A stretch of DNA of 64,000 nucleotides, taken from Elymus sibiricus. Its lineage: Eukaryota > Streptophyta > Magnoliopsida > Poales > Poaceae. Under the pieces are notes generated by a model, which searched no databases, was not told the origin of the DNA, and saw only the letters and a program-made list of their open reading frames with translations. Below, piece by piece: positions 1 to 12,366 of this stretch (position 1 is the first letter of the stretch; the number at the start of each line of letters is the position of its first letter). The DNA lies in the NCBI GenBank assembly GCA_039707655.1, contig CM077676.1:240578866-240642865 (forward strand), given 5' to 3'. The position numbers were made by a program, and so were the translations under genes.

Positions 1-508
1 TTATTTAGTTTCTTTATAGTAGTTGTCATGAATTTGTGGGTCAACTTAGGACATAGTCGTGCTTGCGGCGCATTTCTTGTTATAGGCCTATTATTAGCAT
101 TTTGATTATGTGTGACACCATGGTTTAAGGTCACTTTCTTACTTCCCTATGTTGTGTGACAAGACATTTGTGTTATACTTTAGTAGCAACTTTTGAGTAG
201 TTGTTAACCATGTTTTGTAGATGTTTGCTATCTAAGATTACATGGCTAGTTCTTTTATATCATAGATATTTTTTGTGTTTCTATTGTCGAATCTATGCTC
301 TTAGCATATAGCTTTATCTTATTCATGTTTGGGTAATTATCCGATGTCTTTTGTTTACCTAGATCAATATCTATGCATGCCTAGTTGGTCGCCATGACAT
401 GCACTTACTCAAAGTAGAATGCATGTTTTGATTTCATAGCTACCATATGTTATATGATTGTTTATTTGCTTTGTAAGATCATGCATATGGTTAGCCTTGA
501 TTATTAGT
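1..508 (+). mobile_element. Outer element, 5' LTR, first visible piece
   Basis: This stretch aligns with 31250-31757, the corresponding part of the 3' LTR of the same element, with only scattered substitutions. It breaks off exactly where the LARD element at 514 begins, and the homology resumes at 12372. The first about 2 kb of this LTR lie left of the window. No coding sequence is seen. Confidence 0.85.
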
Positions 509-513
509 AGATA
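509..513. repeat. Target-site duplication AGATA (left copy)
   Basis: AGATA immediately precedes TGTAACACC and is repeated at 12367-12371 directly after GTGCCACA. The uninterrupted sister LTR at about 31757 has the sequence once, which confirms a 5-bp target-site duplication made by LTR-element integration. Confidence 0.95.
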
Positions 514-2187
514 TGTAACACCCCGATTTTTGGCCCTTTCTTTTTCTTTTGGATTTCTTCGAATTTTTATTTGGAGTTCTTTTTCCGTGGCTATGCGGTC
601 TTGAAACCTGGGAAGATATTCTCTCCTGCCACTTCCCAGTGGCTTGTCATTCTCAAATCTATCCCAAGGCCATGTCATTTCCATCTTAGCCCAACCCCAA
701 TTTTTATTTATTGGGAATATTCCTTTTTCTATTAAAGGAATAACCCTGTCTGCCCTAGGTTGTGAAGCAACCTACATTTCTGTCTTCCATAAAATTCCCA
801 CAAAATTCTCATAAATTATTTGGACCATATCTTCCACAAATATGTCAAAACCCATACTTGCCTAGTTCAAAAATAATTCAGGAATATTCATTTCCTATTC
901 TGTCCAGTATGGCACTTTGAGAAGGAAGTGCTATTTATCTTTTCTTGATTGCCCTAAAAAATAATTTTGGGCATTCTTTCATATCCAAATAATTGCCACA
1001 TGCCAAAATTCTGCTCCATTTGCCTAGTAAATCTTCCTCAGCAAATTTCCAAAGTTTCTGTCCAGAGGGAAGCTTTGTGAAGGAAGTACTAGCTAGGGTT
1101 ATCCAAATGAGTTGAAATTTTGGGAGATCATCCATATGATCAAATAATAACTCTCCACCAAATTTCAGCTCCATACAACAATCTATGTGAGCACACCTTC
1201 AAATCTTGATTTCTGGTCACAATTTCAGTTTGTGAAGCAACTACATTTTATATTGCTTCATAAAATCTGAAATTAATCCAGTACCTAAATATCACTATAT
1301 TCATTGAACATGCCAAAATTCACATCATTTTGTCAAGCCATTTTCTCTACAAAATTCCCCCAAGTTTCTGTCCAGTGAGGAGCATTGTGATGGAAGTACC
1401 ATTTATACTTATCCAAATGGGATAAAAAAATTATGGTGCCTTCATATGCCCAAATCATCATCCTCCACCAAATTTAAGCTCAATCAAAGCATCCATGTGA
1501 GTGCTACTTCATGATCAAGTTTCTGGACCAGTTTTTGCAGTTGTAAAGCATCTATGTTAAATACTGGTCCAAATCTTTTCAAAATTCACAATATTGTAGT
1601 CCTTCCTACCCTAAACCCCCGAGACATCCTGGTTATCCCTTATCCCATTTATTTTGACCACAACTTCATGATCTAGTTTGCTACAGCAAACTTCTGTTGA
1701 TGCTATCCATTAGCACAAATCCGCTTTTTTCGTTCCATCACTTTAGAGAGGCCCCATGCTAAAAGGACTACACGCTAGACTTGTTTTTATTGACCAGAGC
1801 GCACCGCATGCGCCTGTGCACGCGGTGACCACGCTGTTTGCAAGCGTTGGGCGCGCTCTGTTCGTCGTTTAGCTCTGGCCTCTCCTCTGCTTGTCGTTCT
1901 CGCGTGTCCCAGCGTGTCCCAGAGGTTCGTGGCAGCCTCACGCTCACTCTCCCGCCCCTGGTCCCCTCCTCCTTCGCCCTTCTCGCACCACGGTAGCTCC
2001 GGTCGCGTGCGCACAGTGCCTAGTGGCCGACCGGACTTCGCCGCTACCGTGTCTGCCCTCCTCTGGCGCTCCACTAGCCTTCTCCCATAGCCATCCACGC
2101 CCGCCCGCATGCGCATGCGTACGCGGTCGCGCCAGAGGCTTCGACCGCGCGTCCGCGGCGACTTCTGGCTACGGCATCGTCGCCCGG

Positions 2188-2197
2188 CTATATATAG
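2188..2197 (+). promoter_or_regulatory. LTR TATA box
   Basis: CTATATATAG lies inside the GC-rich block and is conserved in the 3' LTR at 9633-9642. It is the best candidate for the core promoter of the LARD transcript, with the CpG-rich stretch after it as 5' leader. This is a position and composition argument only. Confidence 0.55.
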
Positions 2198-4195
2198 CAT
2201 GCCCCGAGGCCTACCGAGCACTCCATTCGCCTCTCCACTCCCCTAGCAACTTCCCGGACCTCTCAAATCATCCCCGGAGTCCCTCCTTGCTCGCCATTGC
2301 CGCCGCCAGACTCCGCTCAAATATGAGCAAGTCCGAGCCCCTTCCCTCCTCCTCTCCCCACGAGAGGCCCTCACGAGCCCCCTGGAGCTTCCCCGCCCTT
2401 CCCCTCCTCTTCCGGTGGCCTGCGACACCGTACCCAGACTTGGCCGTGGCCGCCATCTGCCGCGGTCGTCGCCCCGCTCGTCTCGGTGATCCCCGGCGGC
2501 CGTGTCATACCCAGAGGGGTGCGACATCCTCTCCGCATCTCCCCGGTGGCCGGGACGCCTCTGGAGATGGCCGGAGTCGGCCGGGCGAGCGCCGGCGCCG
2601 GCGACCTCCTTCTGTCTGCGAGAGCGCATCGGGGAGGAGAAGAAGGAGGCGGGAGGAGAGAGAGAGATGGTGTGGGGCCCACCTGTAAGCGACACAGGGC
2701 CGGGCCCAGGCGCATAAGTGGAGACGTACTCCCCGGAGTGCGCTTTCCCTTTTCTCGAAACGTATTCGATTGTTGTTCCAGGAGAAAATACGCTTTCACT
2801 TCACCGAAAGTGTATTCCCATAAATACGTTTTCTCTTTTTCAGCTGCCGGCTGAAACGGTTCAATTGCGGATGTTCGTCCGTTAGCAGCATAAATGAATA
2901 TTTTTATTTAATTTTCTGCCTAAGTTACGAATGGACGTATCTGGACAACTGTGACTCCGATTTAGGTGATTCCAAAGCCCATGATCTCAGTTCGTCGAGC
3001 CCGTTCCGATGGTATCATTTTCATGAGGTTGTCACACTGTGAAAATGACCATTTTGCCCTTGCCCTTAAAACAGCTCCGCCGAGAGGGAAACTTTTCCGG
3101 CGATTCTTTCCGCGAGTTCATCGCACCTCTCCCCGGTGAATCCATCAACCCCAGGCAAGCCACAACAGCCACTTGCATGATGGCATTGCAGTAACCATGG
3201 TTTCCACTTGAATATTTAAATAATTGTTTGCTCATTTAATAATTTTGAATGCTTCGAATATGCTTGTGAATCCATGTACATGCTTATGCCATGTTCATTT
3301 TCATCTAGTAAGTGATATGATTAATTGCTAATGTTATTATTATGTTTCATTCTTGTAATCATTTCCGATGCTAGTGATAACAATATGCTCATATGAATAG
3401 TTAGGGTTTGTTATGAAAATACTTGTTATATTCATGATCATCATTATGCCATGCTCATTTGCATCCCGTAGACTAAATGATTTATCATTGTTGATGTAAT
3501 GATGTCAAATAGTTATGTTGCCCTTCCATGGTTACACTAATATCATGCTCATATGCATTATTATTTCATTATGTTATTATGACTCAGCTCATCACCATTC
3601 AAGTTGAACCTGACATTAATCGAACTTGAACAAATCTGTTGGCTGAGTCATGGTGCTACCGAATCGAGCTAACCAGTGCAGCCACACTTGCCTTATGGGG
3701 CCCCCTGATTCGGTCTATTTTCATGCCTCTCGCCGGTGCCTCCTACTAGGGAAGGTTATGGGTGCGCGCTACCCTGATCAGGTAGGCGACCATAAGCCTT
3801 GTGTGCCCGAGTTGTATGGATATCCGAGGTCCCCGTTTGGGACGATGTTATGTTTTGGCCATGACGGTGGCAGCCACAGAAGTGGCGCATGTCACGAGTT
3901 GACATCAGGGCCACCCAAGACATAGCCCAAAGGGGAGTTTGTCGGAGTGGCCGGGAGAGTGTCATGCAATAGATTGGTTTTGTCGGAATATCGTTGGTCC
4001 ACCCGAATGGGAGCATGAGGCCATGAGTTTCGTAGTGTGGGTACAGTGTACTAACCTCTGTAGAGTGTATAATCTATCGATAGCCGCGTCCTCGGTCATG
4101 GACACAGTTCGTAGTAGGTCACACTATGGGTCAACAGAAATAATAACCTGGATAATTAACAACCTTGGTTCCATGAGAAAGAAGTTGGCTGATCT

Positions 4196-4350
4196 TTATG
4201 TGGTCATGCGATGATCACAGGTAGAGATCAAGCTCCGTGTGGTCATGTGATGATCACGATGGTATAGTTGATACCGAGCTTGGTTCATCCTGAGGTAATC
4301 ATGTGATGTTCACGACGGTAAGTTTGTTACCTATGGTGGTTATGAGATAA
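4196..4350 (+). repeat. Short degenerate repeats in LARD LTR
   Basis: Three degenerate units, each with a GGTCATGTGATGATCAC-like core, start near 4200, 4239 and 4295 and recur in the 3' LTR near 11625-11770. The core contains the short palindrome TGATCA. Function unknown. Confidence 0.5.
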
Positions 4351-4834
4351 CCTCCGAGCAGAGTAAGTTGGTCCATGAAACCTTAAACGTCAACCCCCTT
4401 GCATGCTATTGTTAGTATCATCATGTTCATATCATGAGTAACATGTACATGCCATGCTCACTCTCATGTTGATTCTAGTAGCATCATGTTCATCAGTGGT
4501 AATTAACCTGTAAATGCCATGCTGTTGTTTGTCTTGATTGCTTTGGTTGGTGTGAGCTTGCGAGTACATTCAAAGTACTCACCTGGCGTGTCATGCCAGA
4601 TTGCAGGTCATGCCGTGATTGATTGCTTGTCGAGGATCCCGAGGTCGCGCTGTAGGATGCGTCCCAGCCAGAGTCTCTGCGGAGTGGAGTTCATCACCGT
4701 CAACGTTGTTCCGCTGCTAGTATTTATTCCGCTTCGAGGTGTTCCGCTGCTAGCATAGAGCTACCTTAGCAGGTGAAGTGTCGCCGTGCCCTGTAACCTT
4801 TGTAATATCGGACCTTTGTACCCCATTTATTCAT

Positions 4835-4840
4835 AATAAA
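4835..4840 (+). terminator. Candidate LTR polyadenylation signal AATAAA
   Basis: AATAAA lies about 100 bp before the 5' LTR end, in the usual R-region position. The equivalent site in the 3' LTR (about 12260) reads AATTAA, so the copy that would actually end a transcript has lost the canonical signal. Confidence 0.45.
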
Positions 4841-4945
4841 GAGCTGATTTGTTCTATGCCAAGAAGTGCCGTATTCTAGAAGACTTGATCTCTGGGCTGG
4901 AATACGGGGTGTTCCGGTCTCTCTAAACCGGGGTGCCACAGCGAT

Positions 4946-4957
4946 TGGTATCAGAGC
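4946..4957 (+). other. Primer-binding site, initiator tRNA-Met type
   Basis: TGGTATCAGAGC starts five bases after the LTR end. It is the standard plant LTR-element primer site complementary to the 3' end of initiator methionine tRNA, and it fixes the end of the 5' LTR and the plus orientation. Confidence 0.93.
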
Positions 4958-6066
4958 AGGTCTGGCTATTGGACGCCCTAGCCCACGCGAGTGTTAGAAA
5001 CCGGTAGTTCAGAGTCTAGTCGGTTTGCTGCATTTGATTGCTGCATTTGTTTGTCACATAGCATGCATATAGACTCATTATATTGTCACTAACGGTTGAT
5101 CTTGTGAGTGTAGGTGGCATCGGTTTCGATCCAATACCTGCACTCTCCTGTTTTGCATTCTTGCTCTTTGGTGTTTGGTGTCATCTCTGTCCCAGCGGAG
5201 TAATGCCGAGATGCCTTGTGGTGTCCATCACTTGCAGGACAGATGCACAGGTATCGCGCCAATATATCTTTCCGCCAGCCACCTATCGTTTCGGTGGTAG
5301 ACATGTTTCTACCCCGGATCTTGCCATCCAACTCACCGCTTTGGCAACCCTTACTGGTCTTCGTCACCAAAAAAAGGGGCAATGCTGCAGACCCTGCTTT
5401 CCACCGCTATCCTACCTTGTCACCCCCTTTCCCTGGATGAGTACGGTTCCCTTCCGTCCGCTTGATGATGATGTGGCCATGAAATCCGTGTCTCGCTACA
5501 TGATCACCGAGTCCATCCTCATCTCTAAGCCGGTCCAGATGCAATCGATGCTGAGCCAGCGCTTGGTGTAGCTTCGTTTACACCCCCCCCCACATGTTGA
5601 TCCACTATCGTGCACACCGCCACAGCATGTTAGATCGTAGTACTGGAGTTTCCTCGAGAATTGTGTGCTTAAATAGGCATGCATAGTGAGGTGAATAGCT
5701 GTAAAAGGTGATGTTGCTTGTATGTAATCTTGATGCTCTGTGTGCTTTTGTTTAGTCGTTTCTTTTTCCTTCTTTCTTTGGGCCTTCGGTGTTGCCTTAC
5801 TTCCCCTTATGAAAGTTGCTCATCAACCGACACCGGACTCGAAGAATCAGTGAGGATTTCAAATATTTTGAAGCACATCTAAACAGTATGGAATTATCAG
5901 TGGACTGCATTGTATTGGGAATATCTGATCTGAATGCAAATGCTATCCTAGATTGATTATCAGCATCAAGTTTACATCAGTGTGCAACCATCACAATCGT
6001 AATGAACTAGCTGGAAGACAATTGGTGTGCAAGACAACAGTACATCTCCAGTCAAAGGAATATCAA

Positions 6067-6068
<2 letters not shown>

Positions 6069-6112
<44 letters not shown>
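6069..6112 (+). repeat. (AT)n microsatellite
   Basis: About 22 uninterrupted AT dinucleotides within the LARD internal domain. The open frame that crosses it is a by-product of the repeat. Confidence 0.97.
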
Positions 6113-6117
<5 letters not shown>

Positions 6118-6140
6118 TCAGTCCGCACACTATAGTGAGA

Positions 6141-6480
6141 AGCTTCTGGTGTAAGAAAATCCAGTCTTCCTCCGCACGCTACCAGGGAAGCTTACGATGC
6201 AAGGTCCCGCAATCTTCCTCAGTACGATATGTGGATAACTTCCAGGGTAAGATACTCAGTCTTCTTCCGTAAGCCACCGCAGAAAGCTTCAAGCATAAGG
6301 TAGCGAGTCTTCCTCAGTAAGCAACCAAGGGAAAAGCTTCTGAGGTACGGTACCCAGTCTTCTTCAGCACGCTATCCCGGCAAAAGCTTTGAGCATAAGC
6401 TATTCAGCCTTCCTCAGCACGCTACTCTCGATGGCTTCCAACCCAAGCTATCCGGTCCTCGTCAGTACGACACTACAAAC
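6141..6480 (+). repeat. Degenerate 48-50 bp tandem array
   Basis: Seven units starting with an AGCTTC-like motif at 6141, 6189, 6237, 6285, 6335, 6385 and 6433, so the period is 48-50 bp. Each unit also carries a CAGTCTTCCTCAG-like block and a CACGCTA- or GTACGA-like block. Units differ from one another but the phase is regular. Confidence 0.85.
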
Positions 6481-6864
6481 AGCCATCGACATTAGTACAA
6501 GATGTTACCCAGTGAGTTGATAGTATTTGGCAATGCACCTCAAGAATCAGATCCGCAACAGTTTGGTCAGAAACACGAGCTACTCAGGACCCAAGTGGCT
6601 GCCTTGGGAATCAAATGCTCAGATACACATGCTTCCATACATATTGTGAACATGCGACCAAAGTCATGCAAGTCACTCATACGATGATGCAAGCACGTGG
6701 TTATCAAGGCCAGCTTCCTCACGCCCGACAAGGCGATGTCGTTAACCATTGTCACTGCCATGTATGATTGACCTCAACAGTGAGCTCCATACAAGTAACT
6801 GTGAACCTGGTATATGATTCTGATGAACCTTGCTTACCTCTTCCTGGTAACGGCACCACACCTG

Positions 6865-7135
6865 TGTTCTAAGCTACTTTTGGCCATCCAGGGTGGATGC
6901 CAACTTTATATTTCTCTTTTCTACAACTGGCCGTGTTCTGAGCTGCTTTTCGGCCGTCTCGGGCAGCTATTGAGTTTCTTTTTGTAGCAGTGACCCTATG
7001 CTCTGAGCTGTTCTTCGGCCGTCTTAGGGAACTGCTACATTCTTCTTATCAACACTGTCTCATGCTCTGAGCTGCTTCTCAGCCGTCGTGAGCCATGGTT
7101 GAGTTATTTCAGTAATGTCCCAGATCTGAGTTGTA
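6865..7135 (+). repeat. Second degenerate tandem array in LARD internal domain
   Basis: Five recurrences of a TGCTCTGAGCTGCTT-like core followed by CGGCCGTC, at about 6871, 6940, 7015, 7069 and 7127. Spacing is uneven (54-75 bp). Different sequence from the array at 6141-6480. Confidence 0.7.
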
Positions 7136-7949
7136 AAGACCGTTCTGGTGGCTACTGATTTATTTGCCGATTTCTTGCAAAGGTTCGGATGATCATTGCC
7201 CTACAATTAAAGCTCGGGAGATGATGAACTTGCCAGTTAAGCGTTGTTGCACGGTCATAGGATAAGGATAAGGATAAGGTATGATTACCGGAATATTACG
7301 CCTGACCGCACCTATGGTCACACGAAGGATTAAGGGTATATAAGGCCAAGTTCTTTCAGCAACAGTTTCAAAAAAGAAAACAATAATGAAGGAGCAAGAC
7401 CGGCAATACAGGTGTGGTAATCGTTGCCCGAACAACATGGTACGGATACCCAAGACAGGGGAGTCCGCCAAGATGATTCAGAAATCCCTGCAAGTAGTCA
7501 GATTCCGCCAAGAGAACGGTTATGATTCTCAGTATTGTTTTGTACCCGGAGGACATGCATCTACTCGAGTAACCCGATGCGAGGAGTAAAGGTTTTGTGT
7601 CCATCAAGGAAATTGCTCCCAACTCCATTGAATACTATCGGAGCTGGATAAAAGAATGTCACGTCATTTGGAAATCACTCCCGGATTTATGGAAATTCCA
7701 GTCATGATAATATCAGACGAGCCAGCAGACATAAAAGGATTGGAGTCAGCATAAGGATGAACATATGAGGTAAGATCTGTCAGAATACGGATACGGTGAA
7801 GCAAACCACCCCAGAGCAAGGCAGTCAGTCAGATGGGATTCAGAGGGAACATCAAGGAAAAGGATACCCTAGTTGGAAATGGTTTCCTTAAGTCAGAATA
7901 TTCATACTTGTTCCCTGAGCAACCAAATCTCAAGGACGAGATTTATCGT

Positions 7950-7963
7950 AAGGGGGGTAGGTT
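7950..7963 (+). other. LARD polypurine tract
   Basis: AAGGGGGGTAGGTT lies directly before TGTAACACC of the 3' LTR. It is the expected plus-strand primer position and confirms the LTR boundary. Confidence 0.85.
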
Positions 7964-10900
7964 TGTAACACCCCGATTTTTGGCCCTTTCTTTTACTTTT
8001 GGATTTTTTCGAATTTTTATTTGGAGTTCTTTTTCCGTGGCTATGTGGTCTTGAAACCTGCGAAGATCTTCTCTCCTGCTACTTCCTAGTGGCTTGTCAT
8101 TCTCAAATCTATCCCAAGGCCATGTCATTTCGATCTTAGCCCAACCCCAATTTTTATTTATTGGGAATATTCCTTTTTCTATTAAAGGAATAACCCTATT
8201 TGCCCTAGGTTGTGAAGCAACCTACATTTCTGTCTTCCATAAAATTCCCACAAAATTCTCATAAATTATTTGGACCATATCTTCCACAAATATGTCAAAA
8301 CCCATCCTTGCATAGTTCAAAAATAATTCAGGAATATTCATTTCCTATTCTGTCCAGTATGGCACTTTGGGAAGGAAGTGCTATTTATCTTTTCTTGATT
8401 GCCCTAAAATTTTTTGGGCATTCTTTCATATCCAAATAATTGCCACATGCCAAAATTCAGCTCCATTTGCCTAGTAAATCTTCCTCAGCAAATTTCCAAA
8501 GTTTCTGTCCAGAGGGAAGCTTTGTGAAGGAAGTACTAGCTAGGCTTATCCAAATGAGTTGAAATTTTGGGAGATCATCCATATGAGAAAATAATAACTC
8601 CCCACCAAATTTATCTCCATACAACAATCTATGTGAGCACACCTTCAAATCTTGGTTTCTGGTCACAATTTCAGTTTGTGAAGCAACTACATTTTATATT
8701 GCTTCATAAAATCTGAAATTAACCCAGTACCTAAATATCACTATATCCATTGAACATGAAAAAATTCACATCATTTTGTCAATCCATTTTCTCTACACAA
8801 TTCCCCCAAGTTTCTGTCCAGTGAGGAGCATTGTGAAGGAAGTACCATTTATACTTATCCAAATGGGATGAAATTTTAATGGTGCCTTCATATGCCCAAA
8901 TCATCATCCTCCACCGAATTTCAGATCAATCCAAGCATTCATGTGAGTGCTACTTCATGATCAAGTTTCTGGACCAGTTTTTGCAGTTGTAAAGCAACTA
9001 TGTTAAATACTGGTCCAAATCTTTTCAAAATTCACAGTATTGTAGTCCTTCCTACCCTAAACCCCTAAGACATCCTGGTTATCCCTTATCCCATTTACTT
9101 TGACCACAACTTCATGATCTAGTTAGCTACAGCAAACTTCTGTTGATGCTATCCATTAGCACAAAGCTGCTTTCTTCGTTCCATCACTTCAGAGAGGCCC
9201 CATGTTGAAAGGACTACACGCTAGACATGTTTTTACTGGCCAGAGCGCACCGCGTGCACCTGTGCACGCGGTGACCACGCTGTTTGCAAGCGTTGGGCGC
9301 GCTCTGTTCATCGTTTAGACCTGGCCTCTCCTCTCCTCGTCGTTCTCGCGCGTCCCAGCATGTCCCAGAGCTTCGTGGCAGCCTCACGCTCACTCTCCTG
9401 CCCTGGCCACCTCCTCCTTCGCCCTCCTCGCGCCACGGTAGCTCCGGCCTTGTGCGCACAGTGCCTAGTGGCCGACCGGACTTCGCAGCTACCGCGTCTG
9501 CCCTCCTCTGGCGCTCCACTAGCCTTCTCCCATCGCCATCCACGCCTGCCCGCGTGCGCACGCGTACGTGGTCACGCCAGAGGCATCGACCGCACGTCCG
9601 CGGCAGCTTCCGGCTATGGCATCGTCGCCCGGCTATATATAGCAAGCCCCGAGGCCTCCCGAGCACTCCATCCTCCTCTCCACTCCCCTAGCAACTTCTC
9701 GGACCTCTCAAATCATCCCCGGAGTCCCTCCTTGCTCGCCACGGTCGCCATTGCCGCCGCCGGACTCCGCTCAAATACGAGCAAGTCCGAGCCCCTCCCC
9801 TCCTCCTCTCCCCACCAGAGGCCCTCACGAGCCCCCTGGAGCTTCCCCGCCCTCCCCTCCTCTTCCGGTGGCCTGCGACGCCGTACCCGGACTTGGCCGT
9901 GGACGCCATCTGCCGCGGTCGTCGCCCCGCTCGTCTCGGTGATCCCCGGCGGCCGTGTCATGCCCAGAGGGGTGCGACATCCTCTCCGCATCTTCCCGGT
10001 GGCCGGGACGCCTCTGGAGATGGCCGGAGTCGGCCGGGCGAGCGCCGGCGCCGGCGACCTCCTTCTGTCTGCGAGAGCGCGTCGGGGAGGAGAAGAAGGA
10101 GGCGGGAGGAGAGAGAGAGATGGCTTGGGGCCCACCTGTAAGCAACACAGGGCCGGGCCCAGGCGCATAAGTGGAGACGTACTCCCCGGAGTGCGCTTTC
10201 TATTTTCTGGAAGCGTATTCGATTGCTGTTCCAGGAGAAAATACGCTTTCACTTCACCGAAAGCGTATTCCCATAAATACGTTTTCTCTTTTTCAGCCGC
10301 TGGCCGAAACGGTTAAATTGCGGACGTTCGTCAGTTAGCAGCAGAAATGAATATTTTTATTTAATTTTGTACCCAACGAACGAACGGCCGTATCTCGACA
10401 ACCGTGACTCCGATTCAGGTGATTCCAAAGCCCACGATCTCAGTTCATCGAGCCCGTTCCGATGGTATCAATGACCATTTTGCCCTTGCCCTTAAAACAG
10501 CTCCGCCGAGAGGGAAACTTTTCCGATGATTCTTTCCGCGAGTTCATCGCACCTCTCCCCGGTGAATCCATCAACCCCAGGCAAGCCACAACAGCCACTT
10601 GCATGATGGCATTGCAATAGCCATGGTTTCCACTTGAATATTTAAATAATTGTTTGCTCATTTAATAATTTTGAATGCTTCGAATATGCTTGTGAATCCA
10701 TGTCCATGCTTATGCCATGTTCATTTTCATCTAGTAAGTGATATAATTAATTGCTAATGTTATTATTATGTTTCATTCTTGTAATCATTTCTAATTCTAG
10801 TGATAACAATATGCTCATATGAATAGTTAGGGTTTGTTATGAAAATACTTGTTATATTCATGATCGTCATTATGCCATGCTCATTTGCATCCCGTAGACT

Positions 10901-12366
10901 AAATGATTTATCATTGTTGATGTAATGATGTCAAATGGTTATGTTGCCCTTCCATGGTTACACTAATATCATGCTCATATGCATTGTTATTTCATTATGT
11001 TATTATGACTCAGCTCATCACCATTCAAGTTGAACCTGACATTAATCAAACTTGAACAAATCTATTGGCTGAGTCATGGTGCCACCGAATCAAGCTAACC
11101 AGTGCAGCCACACTTGCCTTATGGGGGCCCCTGATTCGGTCTATTGTCATGCCTCTCGCTGGTGCCTCCTACTAGGGAAGGTTATGGGTGCGCGCTACGC
11201 TGATCAGGTAGGCGACCATAAGCCTTGTGTGCCCGAGTTGTATGGATATCCGAGGTCCCCGTTTGGGACGATGTTATGTTTTGGCCACGATGGTGGCAGC
11301 TACAGAGGTGGCGGGTGTCACGAGTTGACATCAGGACCACCGAGGACATAGCCCAAAGGAGAGTTTGTCGGAGTGGCCGGGAGAGTGTCATGCAATAGAT
11401 TGGTTTTGTCGGAATATCGTTGGTCCACCCGAATGGGAGCACGAGGCCATGAGTTCCGTAGTGTGGGTACAGTGTACTAACCTCTGCAGAGTGTATAATC
11501 TATCAATAGCCGTGTCCTCGATCATGGACACATTTCGTAGTAGGTCACACTATGTGTCAACAGAAATAGTAACCTGGATAATTAACAACCCCGGTTCCAT
11601 GAGAAAGAAGTTGGCTAATCTTTATGTGGTCATGTGATGATCACAGGTAGAGATCAAGCTCCGTGTGGTCATGTGATGATCACGATGGTATAGTTGATAC
11701 CGAGCTTGGTTGATCCTGAGGTGATCGTGTGATGTTCACGATGGTAAGTTTGTTACCTATGCTGGTTATGAGATAACCTCCGAGCAGAGTAAGTTGGTCC
11801 ATGAGACCTTAAACGTCGACCCCCTTGCATGCTAGTGTTAGTATCATCATGTTCATATCATGAGTAACATGTACATGCCATGCTCACTCTCATGTTGATT
11901 CTAGTAGCATCATGTTCATCAGTGGTAAATTACCTGTAAATGACATGCTGTTGTTTGTCTTGATTGCTTTGGTTGCTGTGAGCTTGCGAGTACATTCAAA
12001 GTACTCACCTGGCGTGTCATGCCAGATTGCAGGTCATGCCGTGATTGATTGCTTGTCGAGGATTCCGAGGTTGCGCTCTAGGATGCGTCCCAGCCAGAGT
12101 CCTTGCGGAGTGGAGTTCATCACCGTCGCCGTTGTTCCGCTGCTAGTATTTATTCCGCTTCGAGATGTTCCGCTGCTAGCATAGAGCTACCTTAGCAGGA
12201 GAAGTGTCGCCATGCCCTGTAACCTTTGTAATATCGGACCTTTGTACCCCGTTTATTCGTAATTAAGAGCTGATTTGTTCTATGCCAAGCAGTGCCGTAT
12301 TCCAGAAGACTTGATCTCTGGGCTGGAATACGGGGTGTTCCGGTCTCTCTGAGCCGGGGTGCCACA
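7964..12366 (+). repeat. LARD 3' LTR
   Basis: 4,403 bp, begins TGTAACACCCCG and ends GGGTGCCACA, followed by the right AGATA copy (12367-12371). It differs from the 5' LTR by scattered substitutions and small indels: about 27 bp present in the 5' LTR near 3010-3036 are missing here near 10470, and a 9-bp duplication occurs near 9740. Confidence 0.93.

Larger units (their letters stand above)
514..4940 (+). repeat. LARD 5' LTR
   Basis: Begins TGTAACACCCCG and ends GGGGTGCCACA, 4,427 bp. It aligns end to end with 7964-12366. Spot comparisons of 40-60 bp windows show about two to four differences each, so the two LTRs are clearly diverged. It has an AT-rich first part, a very GC-rich block (about 1790-2720) around a TATA box, and a 3' part with short repeats. 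The GC-rich block is open in several frames on both strands, but the frames are not conserved between the two LTRs. Confidence 0.93.
4941..7963 (+). mobile_element. LARD internal domain, non-coding
   Basis: About 3.0 kb between primer site and polypurine tract. The longest open frame (5083-5571) has no recognisable domain and there is no zinc knuckle, protease DSG/DTG, YVDD or integrase motif. The region does contain an AT microsatellite and two separate degenerate tandem arrays, which suggests structured RNA or packaging functions rather than coding. That interpretation is inference. Confidence 0.8.
514..12366 (+). mobile_element. Complete non-autonomous LTR element (LARD, Sukkula-like)
   Basis: Complete element of 11,853 bp: 5' LTR 514-4940, primer-binding site at 4946, non-coding internal region of about 3.0 kb, polypurine tract, 3' LTR 7964-12366, flanked by AGATA. 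No gag, protease, reverse transcriptase or integrase can be read in it, so it must depend on proteins of another element. LTRs of about 4.4 kb around a roughly 3-kb non-coding domain match the large retrotransposon derivatives (LARDs) described from barley, of which Sukkula is the type. The class is inferred from this architecture; the family name is recollection. Confidence 0.85.

Noticed and set aside
1787..2854. Several long open frames on both strands in the GC-rich LTR block
   Set aside because: The equivalent block of the 3' LTR (9214-10316) has different frame lengths and breaks; open frames on both strands at once reflect high GC. No domain resemblance.
5083..5571. 162-codon open frame in the LARD core
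   Set aside because: No gag or pol motif, no second copy in the window to test conservation, low complexity elsewhere in the region.
6141..6480. CRISPR-like array (regular 48-50 bp spacing)
   Set aside because: Repeats and 'spacers' are both degenerate copies of one unit, and the context is a plant retroelement.
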